Positions 1 to 10,993 are shown, numbered from the stretch's first letter. The stretch is DNA of 46,000 nt from Symbiodinium natans (GCA_905221605.1 CAJNDS010002657.1:71501-117500); one strand, 5' to 3'. The notes: generated by a model from the sequence alone, not told the origin. Program-made: numbers and translations.

Positions 1-452
1 AAGGGCACCCAGAACCAAAAAAAGGGAAAAGGGCACCACACCCAGAAAGAGGCAGGTTCTTTCGGTTACAGGGAGGCTTTAGGCTTCTGTGCTTTTGGGG
101 GCCTGGGTTTCAGAGCGTCAGCAGGACGGCCGGCCACCCGCCCAAAGTTTTGCACGCGTGCCCTAAACCCCAAACTACCCGAAGCCCTAACACCACCCCA
201 AACCCTCGACCCTAAACAACTGGCCATGCGGGGATTTCAGGGCCTGTCGGTGTTGATTTGAATTTACTTCCTCAATGCAAGGTTATAAAGGCTAAGCCCA
301 CTTAAAGTTCAACGGTTTGGGGTTTAGGGCTTATTGTTCGAACGAGTTTGAGTTGAGTATTTCATCTCTCATCTACGTGCCCAAACAGCCAGGGTGTGGG
401 GCGTTACCTCGCTGTGGCAAAAGGAAGATCCCGCCAGTTTCGGGTTTGGGAT
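1..452. other. spacer with degenerate telomere-like repeats
   Basis: No coding signal was recognised. The first 50 bases hold a run resembling the end of the introner-like elements described below (AAAAGGGCACCAC). Scattered imperfect CCCTAAA and GGTTTAGGG units follow. Confidence 0.4.
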
Positions 453-588
453 TTAGGGGTGTTTAGGGTTAGGGCTTAGGAGGGTGACCCCCGGCATAAG
501 GTCAGCGCTGATGCTTTGTTGGCCCCTTTGATCACGTCCAGACGGTCTCATCAGGGCTGTCGAACCGGCGTCGATGGGATCACCGTCC
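453..588 (-). pseudogene. out-of-frame ankyrin remnant downstream of the Ubl-ankyrin gene
   Basis: Just past the stop codon of the ankyrin gene (TGA at 591-589), another minus-strand frame continues with ankyrin-like residues (LEDGDPIDAGSTALM). This looks like the former C-terminal continuation. A one-base shift after the GHADV motif of the last exon would connect the two frames. Either the gene lost its tail by an indel, or the sequence has an error here. Confidence 0.45.
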
Positions 589-1578
589 TCAAGCGACAAA
601 CGCGCGACCAACATCCGCGTGACCATTGTACGATGCCAGAAACCTTGGTAGCCAAGTAACCATATTATCATCAAGGTACCCTTTCTTGGGGGTGGTTACT
701 TTGTAAGAGTTTTGTAAGGGAACCGATCCCCCCCCCCCCCCCCAAAAAAAAAAAAAAAGGCAAAAGGGTACCACTGGGCTACTAGAAACATAGCTGTCTC
801 GCCATCGTCGTTGGCCATATCCCTCCCAGCACCGGCCTCAAGCAACGATCGCACGACCTCAACGTGACCGCGTTCAGATGCCTTCATCAAGGCCGTCCAA
901 CGGCGCTTTGTGGTCAAATTGACGCGAGCTCCGGCCTCAAGCAGCAAACGCACGACCTCAACGCGGCCGGTACCAGATGCCAGCATCAGAGCTGTCGAGC
1001 CGTCGTTTCTGGTCAAGTCGACGCCAGCACGAGCTTCAAGCAACAAACGCACGACATCCGCGTGACCATTGTGAGATGCCAACATCAGAGCTGTCGAGCC
1101 GTCGCTTCTGGTCAAGTCGATGCGTGCACCGGCCTCGATCAACAAACGCACGACGTCCACGTGACCACCTTGGTAGCCCATGTACTTCTATTCTACTCTG
1201 GGTACCCTTTTTGTGGTTGGCTACTTTAAACGGCAACCTAGAAATCCCCCCCCAAAAAGGGGGCAAAAGTGTACCACTGGGCTACCAAGACCACTTTCAG
1301 ATGCCGCCATCGTAGCTGTCCAGCGACCGCCGGCTACGTCCGGGTTGCAGGGATGCTGCAACATGGACTCTACCTGCAGGGGGGGCTCTCCCAAACTCGA
1401 AAGTTAGGGGTTTAGGGTTAAGGGTTTAGGGTTTAGGGTTGAGGGTTTAGGGTTGAGGGCTCTATGAAACTCTAAGCCCCCACCCCCGCGCACCAAAGGA
1501 ACCCCAACAATTCCATCACCTGGTGCCCAACAGGGCTAAGAACGCCAGCAGGAACTCTATAAACGCCCCCCCCCCCCC

Positions 1579-1618
<40 letters not shown>

Positions 1619-2404
1619 CCCCTGCCCCAAGAAACTGTCCCCAACGGTTCTATCATTTGTGCCGTGTGCCGTGCAGTACCAAGAGCGCAAGTAGCCGAAG
1701 TAGTCTTATGAGGATTTCATCGTCTGCTCTGACGTAGTTGGCGCGGAGCTCAAGAGTTGATTGCCCTAAACCCTAAACCCTAAACCCTAAACCCTAAACC
1801 CTAAACCCTAAAACCCTAAAACCCTAAACCCTGGATACCGGCCTGAGGCACGGAGCCAGATCTTGCAGAAGACATGAGCTGCTGCTCCTGCAGAGCAGAC
1901 TCCTCCGAATACGTCAGCAGCACGAGCTCCAGCTCCATGGCGGAGTCTAGCCTTACTTGTCCCGTAACCTGGGGGAACTCAAGGTTGACCTTTGGGATTA
2001 TAGGGGGGATGATATTACGCCCAAAAAGGGTTAAAGTTTACATACTCTACTCTCTAAACCCGAAACCCGAAACCCGAAACCCCAAACCCGAAACCCTGAA
2101 CCCTATCTCTACTGCTAAGTCTCCTGGCAGAGTCATCCAAAGGCTGGCCGTGTAGAAGCATCTGTTGCCGGAAGCGAGGTGGCAAGCCATGAAGCCTTAC
2201 TTCTCCAATAATAGGGTTTAGGGTTTAGGGTTTAGGGTAACTCTAAACTTCCTACGGAGTAAGGTATCCCAAAAAGAGTTAAAGTTCAACTGTTGGCTAA
2301 GTAAGAAGCTGATGCAGATGCCGCTTCAAGCTCCTCACATCGCTAAGCTCATCCAGCTGCACCTTTGCCAACTCTTCGCCCGAGAGCATCCGGACACAAA
2401 GCAT
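589..2404 (-). CDS. ubiquitin-like/ankyrin-repeat protein gene, six exons
   Basis: Six minus-strand exons join in phase: 2404-2310, 2195-2124, 1951-1843, 1373-1295, 1168-790 and 643-589. They total 789 nt, or 262 codons plus TGA. The first ATG opens MLCVRMLSGEELAKV. The junction to exon 2 (HLHQ|LHGLPPRFRQQ) makes a ubiquitin-like segment, LLHGQPLDDSA then LDSAMELELVLL. Residues from about 95 onward are ankyrin repeats (VVRLLLEAGA, STALMLAS and similar). Every exon after the first begins with G after AG, the dinoflagellate AG|G acceptor. Donors are GC, GA, GC, GT and GT. Function is probably protein binding; partners are unknown. The frame ends early after GHADVGRAFVA, and ankyrin-like sequence continues out of frame. 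The exon model is my inference from phase and domain continuity; no transcript was seen. Confidence 0.8.
644..783 (-). mobile_element. introner-like element, copy 1 (intron 5)
   Basis: A 140-bp insert is flanked by the 6-bp duplication AGAAAC (638-643 and 784-789). Its ends are inverted repeats related to TTGGTAGCCCAGT. On the minus strand the duplicated hexamer reads GTTTCT and supplies the GT donor, and the element end ...ACCAAG supplies AG. Removing 789-644 restores the uninterrupted ankyrin codons exactly. The interior carries a T-tract next to a G-tract. Confidence 0.8.
1169..1288 (-). mobile_element. introner-like element, copy 2 (intron 4)
   Basis: A 120-bp insert is flanked by GACCAC (1163-1168 and 1289-1294). 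Its inverted ends are CTTGGTAGCCC on the left and GGGCTACCAA on the right. In gene sense the duplicated hexamer is GTGGTC, giving the GT donor, and the element supplies AG. Splicing 1294-1169 restores ASESGHVDVV in the ankyrin frame. It shares the layout of copy 1: GTGGTA, CTTTTGCC, T-tract, G-tract, AAAGGGTACC. Confidence 0.8.
1374..1842 (-). other. intron 3 of the Ubl-ankyrin gene
   Basis: A 469-nt GC-AG intron holding a homopolymeric C tract (about 1567-1617), a CCCTAAA array (1765-1829) and TTTAGGG units near 1406-1458. Its acceptor is preceded by CCCCCCCTGCAG on the minus strand. An open stretch at about 1640-1740 looks codon-like, but it lies inside the intron according to the exon phases. 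Confidence 0.6.
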
Positions 2405-4854
2405 CGCGCAATGTAGGGTTTAGGGTTTAGGGTTTAGGGTTTAGGGTTTAGGGTTTAGGGTTGGATGCACACTACCTCGAGGCCGAAAGGTGGTTCCTTA
2501 ATTGGGGTAGTACACCAGAAGCCCTATATGCTGCACTTGGAAACGCAACCAGAAGGAACAACGCAAAAAGAGCTGTCATGTTGCTACTACTGCTGTTGTA
2601 TTTGCGTGGCCTTCAGTTGCAACTGCGCAGGAAATCTGGCCTAAAGCCTCGATGCTGCTGCCGCTGCGACGCAAAATTGAAGCACAAACCCTTTTAAAGC
2701 CCCCAAAGCCTGAATCCTTAACACCCCCCCCCCCCCCCCCGCCCTTTAGTGATGTAGTATAAGCACAGCACTACGCAATAAACCAAAATCAATATATATA
2801 TATATATGTATATATGTATATACTGCGCCGTATTTACTTGCTTATTTGTTTGTTTATTCAAAAAACACAAGTGAAAAATGATAGGGGCACTTAGGGTCTC
2901 TTACCGGGTACCCATTAGCATCTCAAAACCTCCATGAAGCCCTTCCGGACTTCCCAGGCGGCCAAAAAATCTTAGGGCCTCCATGGCGGGATGCCGGGAT
3001 ACCCTTCTTGGTACCAGTGGGACCAAGAAAAGGGAACAGGGCTGAGGGGGGGTTGTTTAGGGTAGTTTAGGGTTTAGGTCTAGGGCCTGGGGGAGCTTTG
3101 GGCTTAGGGAGACAAGGCAAGCTCCACACGCACCATCTGCCACTCTTCAATTGGACCTGAATTTAGTCCTTCCAAGGCATAGTTTAGGCCCCTACCAAAA
3201 ACGAGAATTGACGACATTTTGGGTGTAAACAAGGGGTCCCTGATCTTGGGAAATGCCCAGACAAGGGCCCGTACTATCACAGCTGCTCCGAAAATTACCA
3301 CAATTTGGCAACCCCTCCCCCCCAAAAAAAAAGACAAAAAGAAAAAAAGATAAGGGTACCACTGCAGGTCATGGTCTATCTTCATGGGACAAATCATAAA
3401 GCATCCCACCTCTCGTCCCCTCCCACGCGCCCTTTTTTGCTAGTGCTACTCTTGTGCCTGGAATACCCTAAACCCTAAACCCCAAACCCTAGCCCCGAAC
3501 CCTAAACCCTAAACCCTAAACCCTAAGACCCAAACCCAAAACCCAAAACCCTAAACCCTAGACCCTAGACCCTAAACCCTAAACCCTAAACCCTAAACTT
3601 AGGCCCTAAACCCTAAACCCTAACCCTGAAACCTAAACCCTAAACCCTGAACCCTGAAACCTAAACCCTAAAACCTAAACCCTAAACCCTGAATCCTAAA
3701 AACCCTATTTCAGGCAAATTCCAGCCGGCCTGGGCTCGGAGGCACAAGCAGCGCGACGAACTGAGATGCAGAGCTAAGGGCGAAGTGCTTGAAGTTTTGT
3801 GTTTGGTTTAGGGTTTAGGGTTTAGGGTTTAGGATTTAGGGTTTAGGGTTTAGGGTTTAGGGTTTAGGGTTTAGGCTTGAGGCTTTAGGCTTTAGGCTGT
3901 AGGGCTTAGGCTTTAGGCTTTAGTGTTCAGGGCTCAGGGTTTAGAGTTTAGGGCTTCCCAACCCCAAAACCCTAAAAACCCTCAACTCTAAACTCCTCAA
4001 CCCTCAACCTCCTTTCCCAAACTCCTAAACCCTAAGCCAAACCTAAGTCGTAAACCCTAAACCCTAAACCCTAAACCCTAAACCCTAAACCCCGATTCCA
4101 GATCAGATGACTCGCAACTCCACGGATGGGCAAAGCGGGACTTCATGCCCTTGGAGGCCTCCGCAACATCAGATGCGCGGGCCCAAAACCTGAATATCCC
4201 TGTAGGGTTTAGGGTTTAGGGTTTAGGGTTTAAGGGCAAAGGGTTTAGGGTTTTGTAATTTAGGCTTTAGGGCTACTACGGAATTAGGCCTGTGGGGGGG
4301 GGGTGTTACAGGAAAAATATACAGGGAACAAAAGGGAATACTCTTCAAGATTTTTCCGACCCCGAACATTACCTTCTAGAGTTCACGGTCTACAAGGTTT
4401 AGATCTTTCGGGTTTAGGTTCTAGGGTGTGCAGGCTCTAGGGATTCTAGGGCTCAGAGCCCGAACCACCCCCCCTCCCCCCCCAGTCTGGGGGTTTAGGG
4501 TTTAGGGTGGAGGGTTTGGGGTTAGGGTTTAGGGTTTAGGGTGTAGGTTTTAGGGTTTAGGGTTTAGGGTTTAGGGTTTAGGGTTTGGGGCAAATCTGGG
4601 GGCGTTGCGGATGCTTTGGACGCGGTGTCGGAGCGCTTCTGGGAGTTCCGAGGTGGCCTCCTGGGACAGAAGGTAGGGTTTAGGGTTTAGGGTTTAGGGT
4701 TTAGGGTTTAGGGTTTAGGGTTTAGGGTTTAGGGTTTAGGGTTTAGGGTTTAGGGTTTCGGGTTTCGGGTTTCGGGTTTCGGGTTTGGGGTTTAGGGTTT
4801 GGGGTTTGGGGTTTGGGGTTTGGGGTTTAGGGTTGAATTAGGGCTTAGGGTTTA
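2405..4854. repeat. telomere-like repeat field upstream of the Ubl-ankyrin gene
   Basis: TTTAGGG arrays (2416-2462, 3805-3880, 4205-4232, 4496-4590, 4674-4850) alternate with CCCTAAA arrays (3468-3700, 4048-4093), many with variant units such as TTTCGGG or TTTGGGG. The region also has an AT microsatellite at 2793-2821 and poly-C near 2725-2742. Short unique islands (4100-4200, 4600-4675) may be exons but gave no recognisable protein. Confidence 0.8.
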
Positions 4855-5134
4855 GGATTGACGATGAGCATGCTTCACATCCCTCTGTCCCAACCACGAA
4901 CCGGGCAAAGGCAGGAAAAGCCTCAGCGAAAGCTGAGCTACACAGCTGCTTACGAGTCAGAAGTGAGAGAGGCTGAAAAGCATCAACGATGGTGGTGAAG
5001 ATCGTGTCTGAATCCCGAGTCGCTGCATTGTGGCCCGGCCTCTTTCCCGAGTCAATCGGGCGACACTTGTCAGACTGTAGTATCATGAACCTTTCCAGGG
5101 GCCGCCAGCCTCCAACACCGAACTTGGCATCCAT
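4855..5134 (-). pseudogene. reverse-transcriptase-like fragment (RPID motif)
   Basis: One open minus-strand stretch contains GGWRPLERFMILQ, then DKCRPIDSGKRPGHNAAT and DTIFTTIVDAF. It resembles the region before the palm of the dinoflagellate reverse-transcriptase family with a K-x-RPIDD signature. The second Asp of RPIDD is Ser here. A second relic of the same type lies at 10,514-10,993. It is bordered by a telomere-like array. No start codon, catalytic box or flanking element ends were found, so I treat it as a fragment; an exon of a domesticated gene is possible. Confidence 0.4.
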
Positions 5135-5301
5135 CTGGGCTGATGTGGCTGATGTGTAAGGCCCCCTCGCGTGGCCCAGCTCAACTTCTTGCAGACATGA
5201 TTGTCTGAGCTCGTCAGCCAGGTCACTTAGGTCGCACCCTATGCAGCATATGTGTATTGGTAGTCAGAACACCTCAAATGGGTACCCCCCCTAGGTGAGC
5301 A

Positions 5302-5418
5302 GGGTCCGCAAGCGGATGGTTCGCCAGGACCAGAGGCAGTTGCAGCCCTTCCCAGCAGGGCCCCCCCCTTTTTCACCGCCTGGACCCCCCCCACCCCCCC
5401 CTCCCCCGCCCCTACCCG

Positions 5419-5453
<35 letters not shown>

Positions 5454-5884
5454 ACCCCCCCCCCCCCCCCCCCCCCCCCCCCTACCCGACCCCCCCCCCC
5501 TACCCCCCACGTAGTCCCTCCCCCAAAAGCCACATGAGCGGCTGGGCTGGAGGTGCTAATGGACGCAACAAGAGGGGCTTGATGTTTGTAGGTGTCGCTA
5601 CAGCACACGCAATGGTTCATAACCTAGGGGTGTCGCTTTTCAAGTGTTCCCATCGTTTTACAGGGTTTGAATGGCTGGGGGTTTTGGCGCTTGCTCACAT
5701 AAGGTGTCTGTGAAAGGCGGAGTTTTCCTGCTCCGACGCGCTGGCTTGAGGGCCGGAGGCTCACTGGTGTGAGCACGGCCGCAAATCCGCCGAGGCCTCG
5801 CCCCACACCCAAAGCCTGGGAAACCGGGGTCCGCAAGCGGACGGTTCGCCAGGACCAGAGGCAGCTGAAGCCCCTCCCAGCGGG
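5302..5884. repeat. duplicated 59-bp segment preceding two C tracts
   Basis: Positions 5302-5360 and 5826-5884 are near-identical (GGTCCGCAAGCGGA, then GTTCGCCAGGACCAGAGGCAG). Each copy runs directly into a GGGCCCCCCC tract. The duplicated unit therefore includes the junction to the C-rich minisatellite. On the minus strand both copies encode a WSWRT-like peptide, but nothing shows it is translated. Confidence 0.75.
5380..5515. repeat. C-tract minisatellite, left block
   Basis: Almost pure C with occasional A or CCTACCCGAC interruptions. The complementary strand is G-rich. Proline- and glycine-rich open frames here are by-products of base composition. Confidence 0.85.
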
Positions 5885-5885
5885 C

Positions 5886-6197
5886 CCCCCCCTTTCCCCC
5901 ACCCCCAACCCCCCACCCCCCCCACCCCCCCCCACCCCCCCCCCCCGCCCCCACCCCCCCCCCCCCCCCCCCCCACCCCCCCCCCCACCCCCCCCACCCC
6001 CGCCCCCACCCCCCCCCCCCCCACCCCCCCCCCACCCCCCCCACCCCCCCCCCACCCCCCCCCACCCCCCCCCCACCCCCCCCCCACCCCCCCCCCACCC
6101 CCCCCCCACCCCCCCCCCCCCCCCCCCCACCCCCCCCCCACCCCCCCCCCACCCCCCCCCCACCCCCCCCCCCCACCCCCCCACCCCCCCCCCACCT
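5886..6197. repeat. C-tract minisatellite, right block
   Basis: About 310 bases of C runs (usually 6-12) separated by single A or G bases, giving near-periodic units of 7-12 bp. The minus strand is a chain of G runs long enough for many quadruplex registers. Long Pro- and Gly-rich frames in several registers are artefacts of this composition. Confidence 0.85.
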
Positions 6198-9100
6198 CGC
6201 CCCCCGGTTTTCGAGGCTCAACTCCGGGGACGAAGAGTAACCGAAACCCGAAACCTTCAATCTTAGCTCCCCCCCCCCTTTCCCCTCTGCCCCCCTTCCC
6301 CCTCCACCCCTACCCCCCCTGAGGGGCCTGGCTCAACCCTACGATCAATCCAAGCCGAACCGTCTCTTGAACCCTAAACCCAAAAAAACCCTAAACCCCA
6401 AAGCAAGAACCTTGAGCCCTAAGCCCTCAATCCTAAACTAACCCTCAACCCTAAACCCCAGACCATAAACCATAAACCCGGAACCCTAAACCCGACTTGG
6501 GCGCTGCGGAATCACCATGCTCACGCGGATGCGCTGGGCCGGGCCGAGGCGGGTCGCGTAGCGTTAAAATTAGGCCCAAGTTTTCAATGGCAGCGGCACC
6601 TGCGGTTGAAAATGCAGAGGTTTGTAGGGTTTAGGGTTTTGGGTTTAGAGGTTTAGGGTTTAAGGGTGTACGGGCTTAGGGTGTTGGGTTTAAGGGTTTA
6701 CGGGTTTTGGGCTTTGGGTTCAAGGGTTTGGGGGTTCAGGGTCTCGGGGTTTAGGGTTTTGGGGTTAGGGTTTACGGGTAACCCTCAACCCATAGCGGCG
6801 GAAGCCACTGAGCTCACAAGTCCCTGGGTCTAGGTTTTGCAGGGCTTTGTAAGGCTTAGTATTGTTTAGGGTTTAGGGGTGACTCCTCTAGGCGGCGCCA
6901 TTTTCAACACCTGAATTGTCCCTAAACCCCCTGAAGCCGAACCCTCCATCAAGCCCCCTTGCCTAAACCCTGAACCCTGAACCCTGAACCCTAAACCCTA
7001 ATTAAACCCTAAACCCTAAACTTTAAACCCTAAACCCTAAACTAGGGTGTAGGGGTTTAGGGATTAGGGTTTAGGGCTCTGCATGTTGCCCCACCCTGCC
7101 CCCAAACAAAAACTCCAAAAGCCTAACACCTTCGAAGGTTGAACCCATTGGGATTAGGGCTTAAGGCTCTGAATGCTTCCCCCCCCCCCCCTGGCCCCTA
7201 AACAACAATCCCAAAGGCCTAAAACCTTCGAAGGTTGAACTCAACACTACAACACCCTCCAAGACCAAATCGTAAACGCTGAACTCAACCCTAACCCAGA
7301 AGCCCTCGAAGCAAAAAACCCGAAACCCTAAGCCCTCAACCTTCAAGGCCCTCAATAAACCCTCCACACACCTGGCCTCCATGCTACTGAAGCTGAGGGG
7401 CCCTTAGCGCGGGCGCGTGTGCTGGTCTTAGGGCTTAAGGTCCGATCTGCAACGTTAGGCACTCCACATCATGGGATGCTAAACCCTAAACCCTAAACCC
7501 TAAACCCTAAACCCTAAACCCTAAACCCTGATGAAACCCTAACTCAACCCTAAACCCTAAACCCTTTTCAGCTCCAAGGCCATGGAATGATCAGTTTAAC
7601 CCTAAACCCGAAACCCTCAACCGCTTCTCAAGGATACCCCCCAACCCCCCGCCAACTAACTTGGGAGAATTGACTTAAACTGAGGGGGCACGGTTTGGAG
7701 AGGGCAGTGGACGGGAGCCTACGATAACAGGCGTTAGGGTTCTTCCCAGCGGGGTTTAGAGCTTAGGGATTCGGGTTTAGCCGAAACAAACCCTTAAGCC
7801 TCAAAACAAAAAAGGTAAATGCATCTGGCTCACTTACAAAGAAACTTCGATGGGTCACCATGCTTCTAAAGCATTGAAATGCTCAACTTATTCAAACCTC
7901 ATTTTGCTTCCAACATTACTCTGAATGAAGGCCGCGCAAGAAGCTCCGCCTCCTGCCGATACCGCCTGTCGATCGACTTCTGTTCATTTCCGGGGTTGTT
8001 CGTGTACACATTCGGTGTGGGCAAGCGGTAAGTTTAGGGTAGCGACCACTTCTTGTTTATCTTCCGCTGTAGTGGTCTATCCAACAATCCCAACAGAGCC
8101 ATTGTTCCAGGTGGCAGTCCGGTCTCCATGTGCCAGCAGCAGCACGGGTTCGGGGTTCAGCGTGCTAGGGTCTTGGGGAGTTAGGGTGTTCGGGTCTTAG
8201 GTTTACAGGGTTTTCGGATTATCGGGTTTTAGGGTTTAGGGTTTCAGGGTTTTAGGATGTTAGGGTTTTAAGGTTTAGGGGTTTTAGGGTTAAGGTTCAA
8301 GGATGTCCCTACTTTGGAGTAGACACTGGAAAACAAGTATATGAATCTTAGGTATAAGTAGCTATAATAGGAACCCAGAACCCCAATAGTATTAAAGTAT
8401 AATACGCCCAAACCCTAAACCCTAAACACTAAACCCTAAACCCTAAACCCTGAACCCTAAACCCTAAACCATAAAACATAAAACCTAACCCTAAACCCTA
8501 AACCCTAAACCCTAAACCCTAAACCCTAAACCCTAAACCCTAAACCCTAAACCCTAAACCCTAAACCCTAAACCCTAAACCCTAAATCCTAAACCCTAAA
8601 CCCTAAACCCTAAACCCTAAACCCGAACCCAGGTGTAGGCCGTTGCACCACACCCATCAACCCGGCCGAGGCCTTCCAGGGCGACCAAGGTTATCCGCTC
8701 AGGGGACCGCAAACCGGGTCTAGGGTTTAAGGTTTAGGGTTTAGGGTTTAGGGTCATGATCGCAGCTTCCTTGAGGACCAAGCTAACCCTCAATAAAAGG
8801 CTTGCCCCAAGTCCATACTATATAGGTTCATGGACCCTTCGGGTTGTAATACCTATACCTTAGGAGGGCTGAGAGTAGTCGGTACCCAGGTTCAAGAAGA
8901 ACAAGGCCGAAGGTGACCCCACCCCCCTCCGACTCATGGGTTTAGGGTTTAGGGTTTAGGGTTTAGGGTTTGGGGTTTGGGGTTTGGGGTTTAGGGTTTA
9001 GGGTTTCTACCCCCCTGTATACTAACCTCTTAGGTTCCCCTTGAATGACCTTTGGCTCACCTATCCTAAAAAACCTTAACTATGGGGGAAAACCTAAGGG

Positions 9101-9556
9101 GCGGGGGTAGTATAGAGGGGGGGTAGTAGGGGAACCTATGATCTCCCAGACCAAATCAACCCTAACCCCTCAACCCTCGCCGATAAGCCCCATGTTCTGG
9201 CCACTGGAGAGCCATACAGCTGCCTACCCTACCCTAAACCCTCCCTAAACCCTAAACCCTAGACCCCAAACCCTAAACCCTAAACCCTAACCCTAAAACC
9301 CTAAACCCTAAACCCTTGACCCTAAACCCTAAACCCCAACCCTGAACCCGAAAGCCCTATTAGCAGACACAGGCGTCGACTGCCGAGGCTCCGGCCACTG
9401 CCGGGCTTGGTTGCAAGAACGATGCGGTTGCACCTCTTTGCGCCCCCCCATTCCTTAAACAACCACCCAAGCACTATAGACTATACCCTAAAACCCCCAA
9501 GCCCCTAAAAGCCCCTAAAACGCTAATGACTAAACCTGACCCCCTACCTGCTAAAC
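6198..9556. repeat. spacer rich in telomere-like arrays
   Basis: CCCTAAA arrays at about 6376-6495, 6965-7040, 7480-7565, 8405-8630 and 9235-9350. TTTAGGG arrays at about 6625-6780, 8217-8300, 8720-8752 and 8937-9008. The block 8405-8630 is the longest clean run. Positions 8803-8834 resemble one arm of the hairpin at 40,324-40,412. No gene is supported; unique islands (6500-6620, 7580-7720, 7800-8210) gave no recognisable protein. Confidence 0.7.
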
Positions 9557-9830
9557 CTATTTCGCGGCAATGATTCCGATTCTGTGAATTCGTGCGAATT
9601 CTTTCGGCCAGTTGCGTATTATCACGGCCACGCGAAAATGAGTGTTCGGGAACGTTCGGGAGCATTCGGACAGTGCGAGGCGTTCGTGCGGCATTCCCGA
9701 GTGCGTTCGGAGGCGTTCGGCTTGGCATCCGCGTTCCTTCGCGATCGGGAGCGACCAAACGTGATCGCATGCGTGAAAATGCATTCGCCCCCAGGAAACC
9801 GCAATAATTTTCAAGATCCGTACTCATTAG
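9557..9830. other. CpG-rich island with recurring TTCGG motifs
   Basis: A telomere-repeat-free island dense in GTTCGG/CATTCGG motifs at about 10-15-base spacing. It is open in several frames on both strands, so no frame can be chosen. It resembles a degenerate short-period satellite rather than a gene. Confidence 0.4.
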
Positions 9831-10513
9831 TACGGACAGGGTTTAGCAGGTATGCCCTCAACCCTAAACCCTAAAACCCCAAAACCCCGAAAACCCCTAA
9901 AACCCCCAAACGCTGAAACCTGAGGGGCGCTAGAGGACTGAGCTGGGCATGCAGGCTTCGGGCTTTGGGGTTTAAGGGCTCATGGGGCTTAGGCCCCTAA
10001 ACCCTAAACCCTAAACCCTAAATCCTAAACCCTAAACCCCCACGGCGCAGAACTTTGAGAGAACTAGAGGGCGTCAGAGGCTCAAGGTTTAGATGAGTTT
10101 ACTTACAACCCTAAGATTGAGGATTCACACATTTACCTCAACTGGAGACACCTGTAACCCTAAACCCTAAACCACTCGAGTTGCCGACCCTGAGCTGCTC
10201 GGAAAACCCCCGTATACTCCCTTTCATCAACAGCTCTCTTGTTTGACATTCTAGTTTTTGTCTGCTGGGATATGTAGGTGGGCTTACATCCCTAAACCCT
10301 ATGTAAACCCTAAACCGCTTCGGGTTGAGAGTTGATTCGGGCCTGGGAGAAACCCCGCACCTAGAGCTAGGCTTCGGGATGTTGGGTTCGGGTTTAGGGG
10401 GTACCTTGCGAACCCAAAAACCTGGTTTCATTGTAGGTTCTTGCTTTAAACCCCTTACTCGAGGTAACCTTCCAAACAAGTAGGCTTTGGGTTTTTAAGG
10501 TAGGGCTTAGGGT
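9831..10513. repeat. spacer with CCCTAAA arrays
   Basis: Degenerate CCCTAAA and CCCCAAAA units at 9855-9915, a clean array at 9990-10040, and scattered units to 10,513. No coding sequence recognised. Confidence 0.6.
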
Positions 10514-10993
10514 TTAAGGTTCCCAAGAACACAGGGCATGAGCTTGTCCGAAGAGCCCATCCAAACAATGCAAGGAAAGAGACATCACAAGCTCAGAGTG
10601 TTTCGCCGGCTGCGACTTAGAGACGTGCAGGAAATCGTCGAAGTACATAGGCCGGACCTTTTGTCTGTAGACCTTTGGCCACTTGGCCTTGGGGTTGCAG
10701 ATGACGAAATATGTGTTCAGTTCAAAGGAAGAGTTGTCGAGATGAAGCTGGTTGTACGAGTACTTTGCGACCAATGCAGCGAGAGCCCCTTCAAAGCCCG
10801 CCTCCTTCACCAAAAGGCACGCATGCCGGCGATTACATCCACCGTGTCCAAGGTGATTTCTTCTGTCTGGGTGACCGCCGAGTTCCCCTGCGACTCCTTG
10901 TAGTCATCGATAGGCCGAACGCGGTCTCCTTGCTTTCGTGTGAGCGACGACTGCTCATGCAAGGTATCGAGGTCGACTGGCCCTTCGATGAAC
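10514..10993 (-). pseudogene. frameshifted reverse-transcriptase fragment
   Basis: Reading down the minus strand, the first part gives QGDRVRPIDDYKESQGNSAV then EEITLDTVDVIAG, the K/R-x-RPIDD block of a reverse transcriptase. After a frame change near 10,815 comes KEAGFEGALAALVAKYSYNQ, then CNPKAKWPKVYRQKV and MYFDDFLHVS, where YFDD matches the catalytic box. The sequence between KVYRQKV and YFDD is shorter than a complete palm would require, suggesting an internal deletion. A further shift near 10,560 seems likely. It is a decayed copy, bracketed by telomere-like repeats. Confidence 0.55.

Noticed and set aside
1640-1740. Codon-like minus-strand stretch (LELRANYVRADDEIL) as an extra exon
   Set aside because: Exon 3 (to 1843) joins exon 4 (from 1373) perfectly as SVPQ|VESMLQ, so this piece lies inside intron 3. 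It is a caution that an open island alone is not an exon.
5295-6266. Long proline-rich and glycine-rich open frames on both strands
   Set aside because: They exist only because near-pure C/G tracts lack stop codons in any frame.
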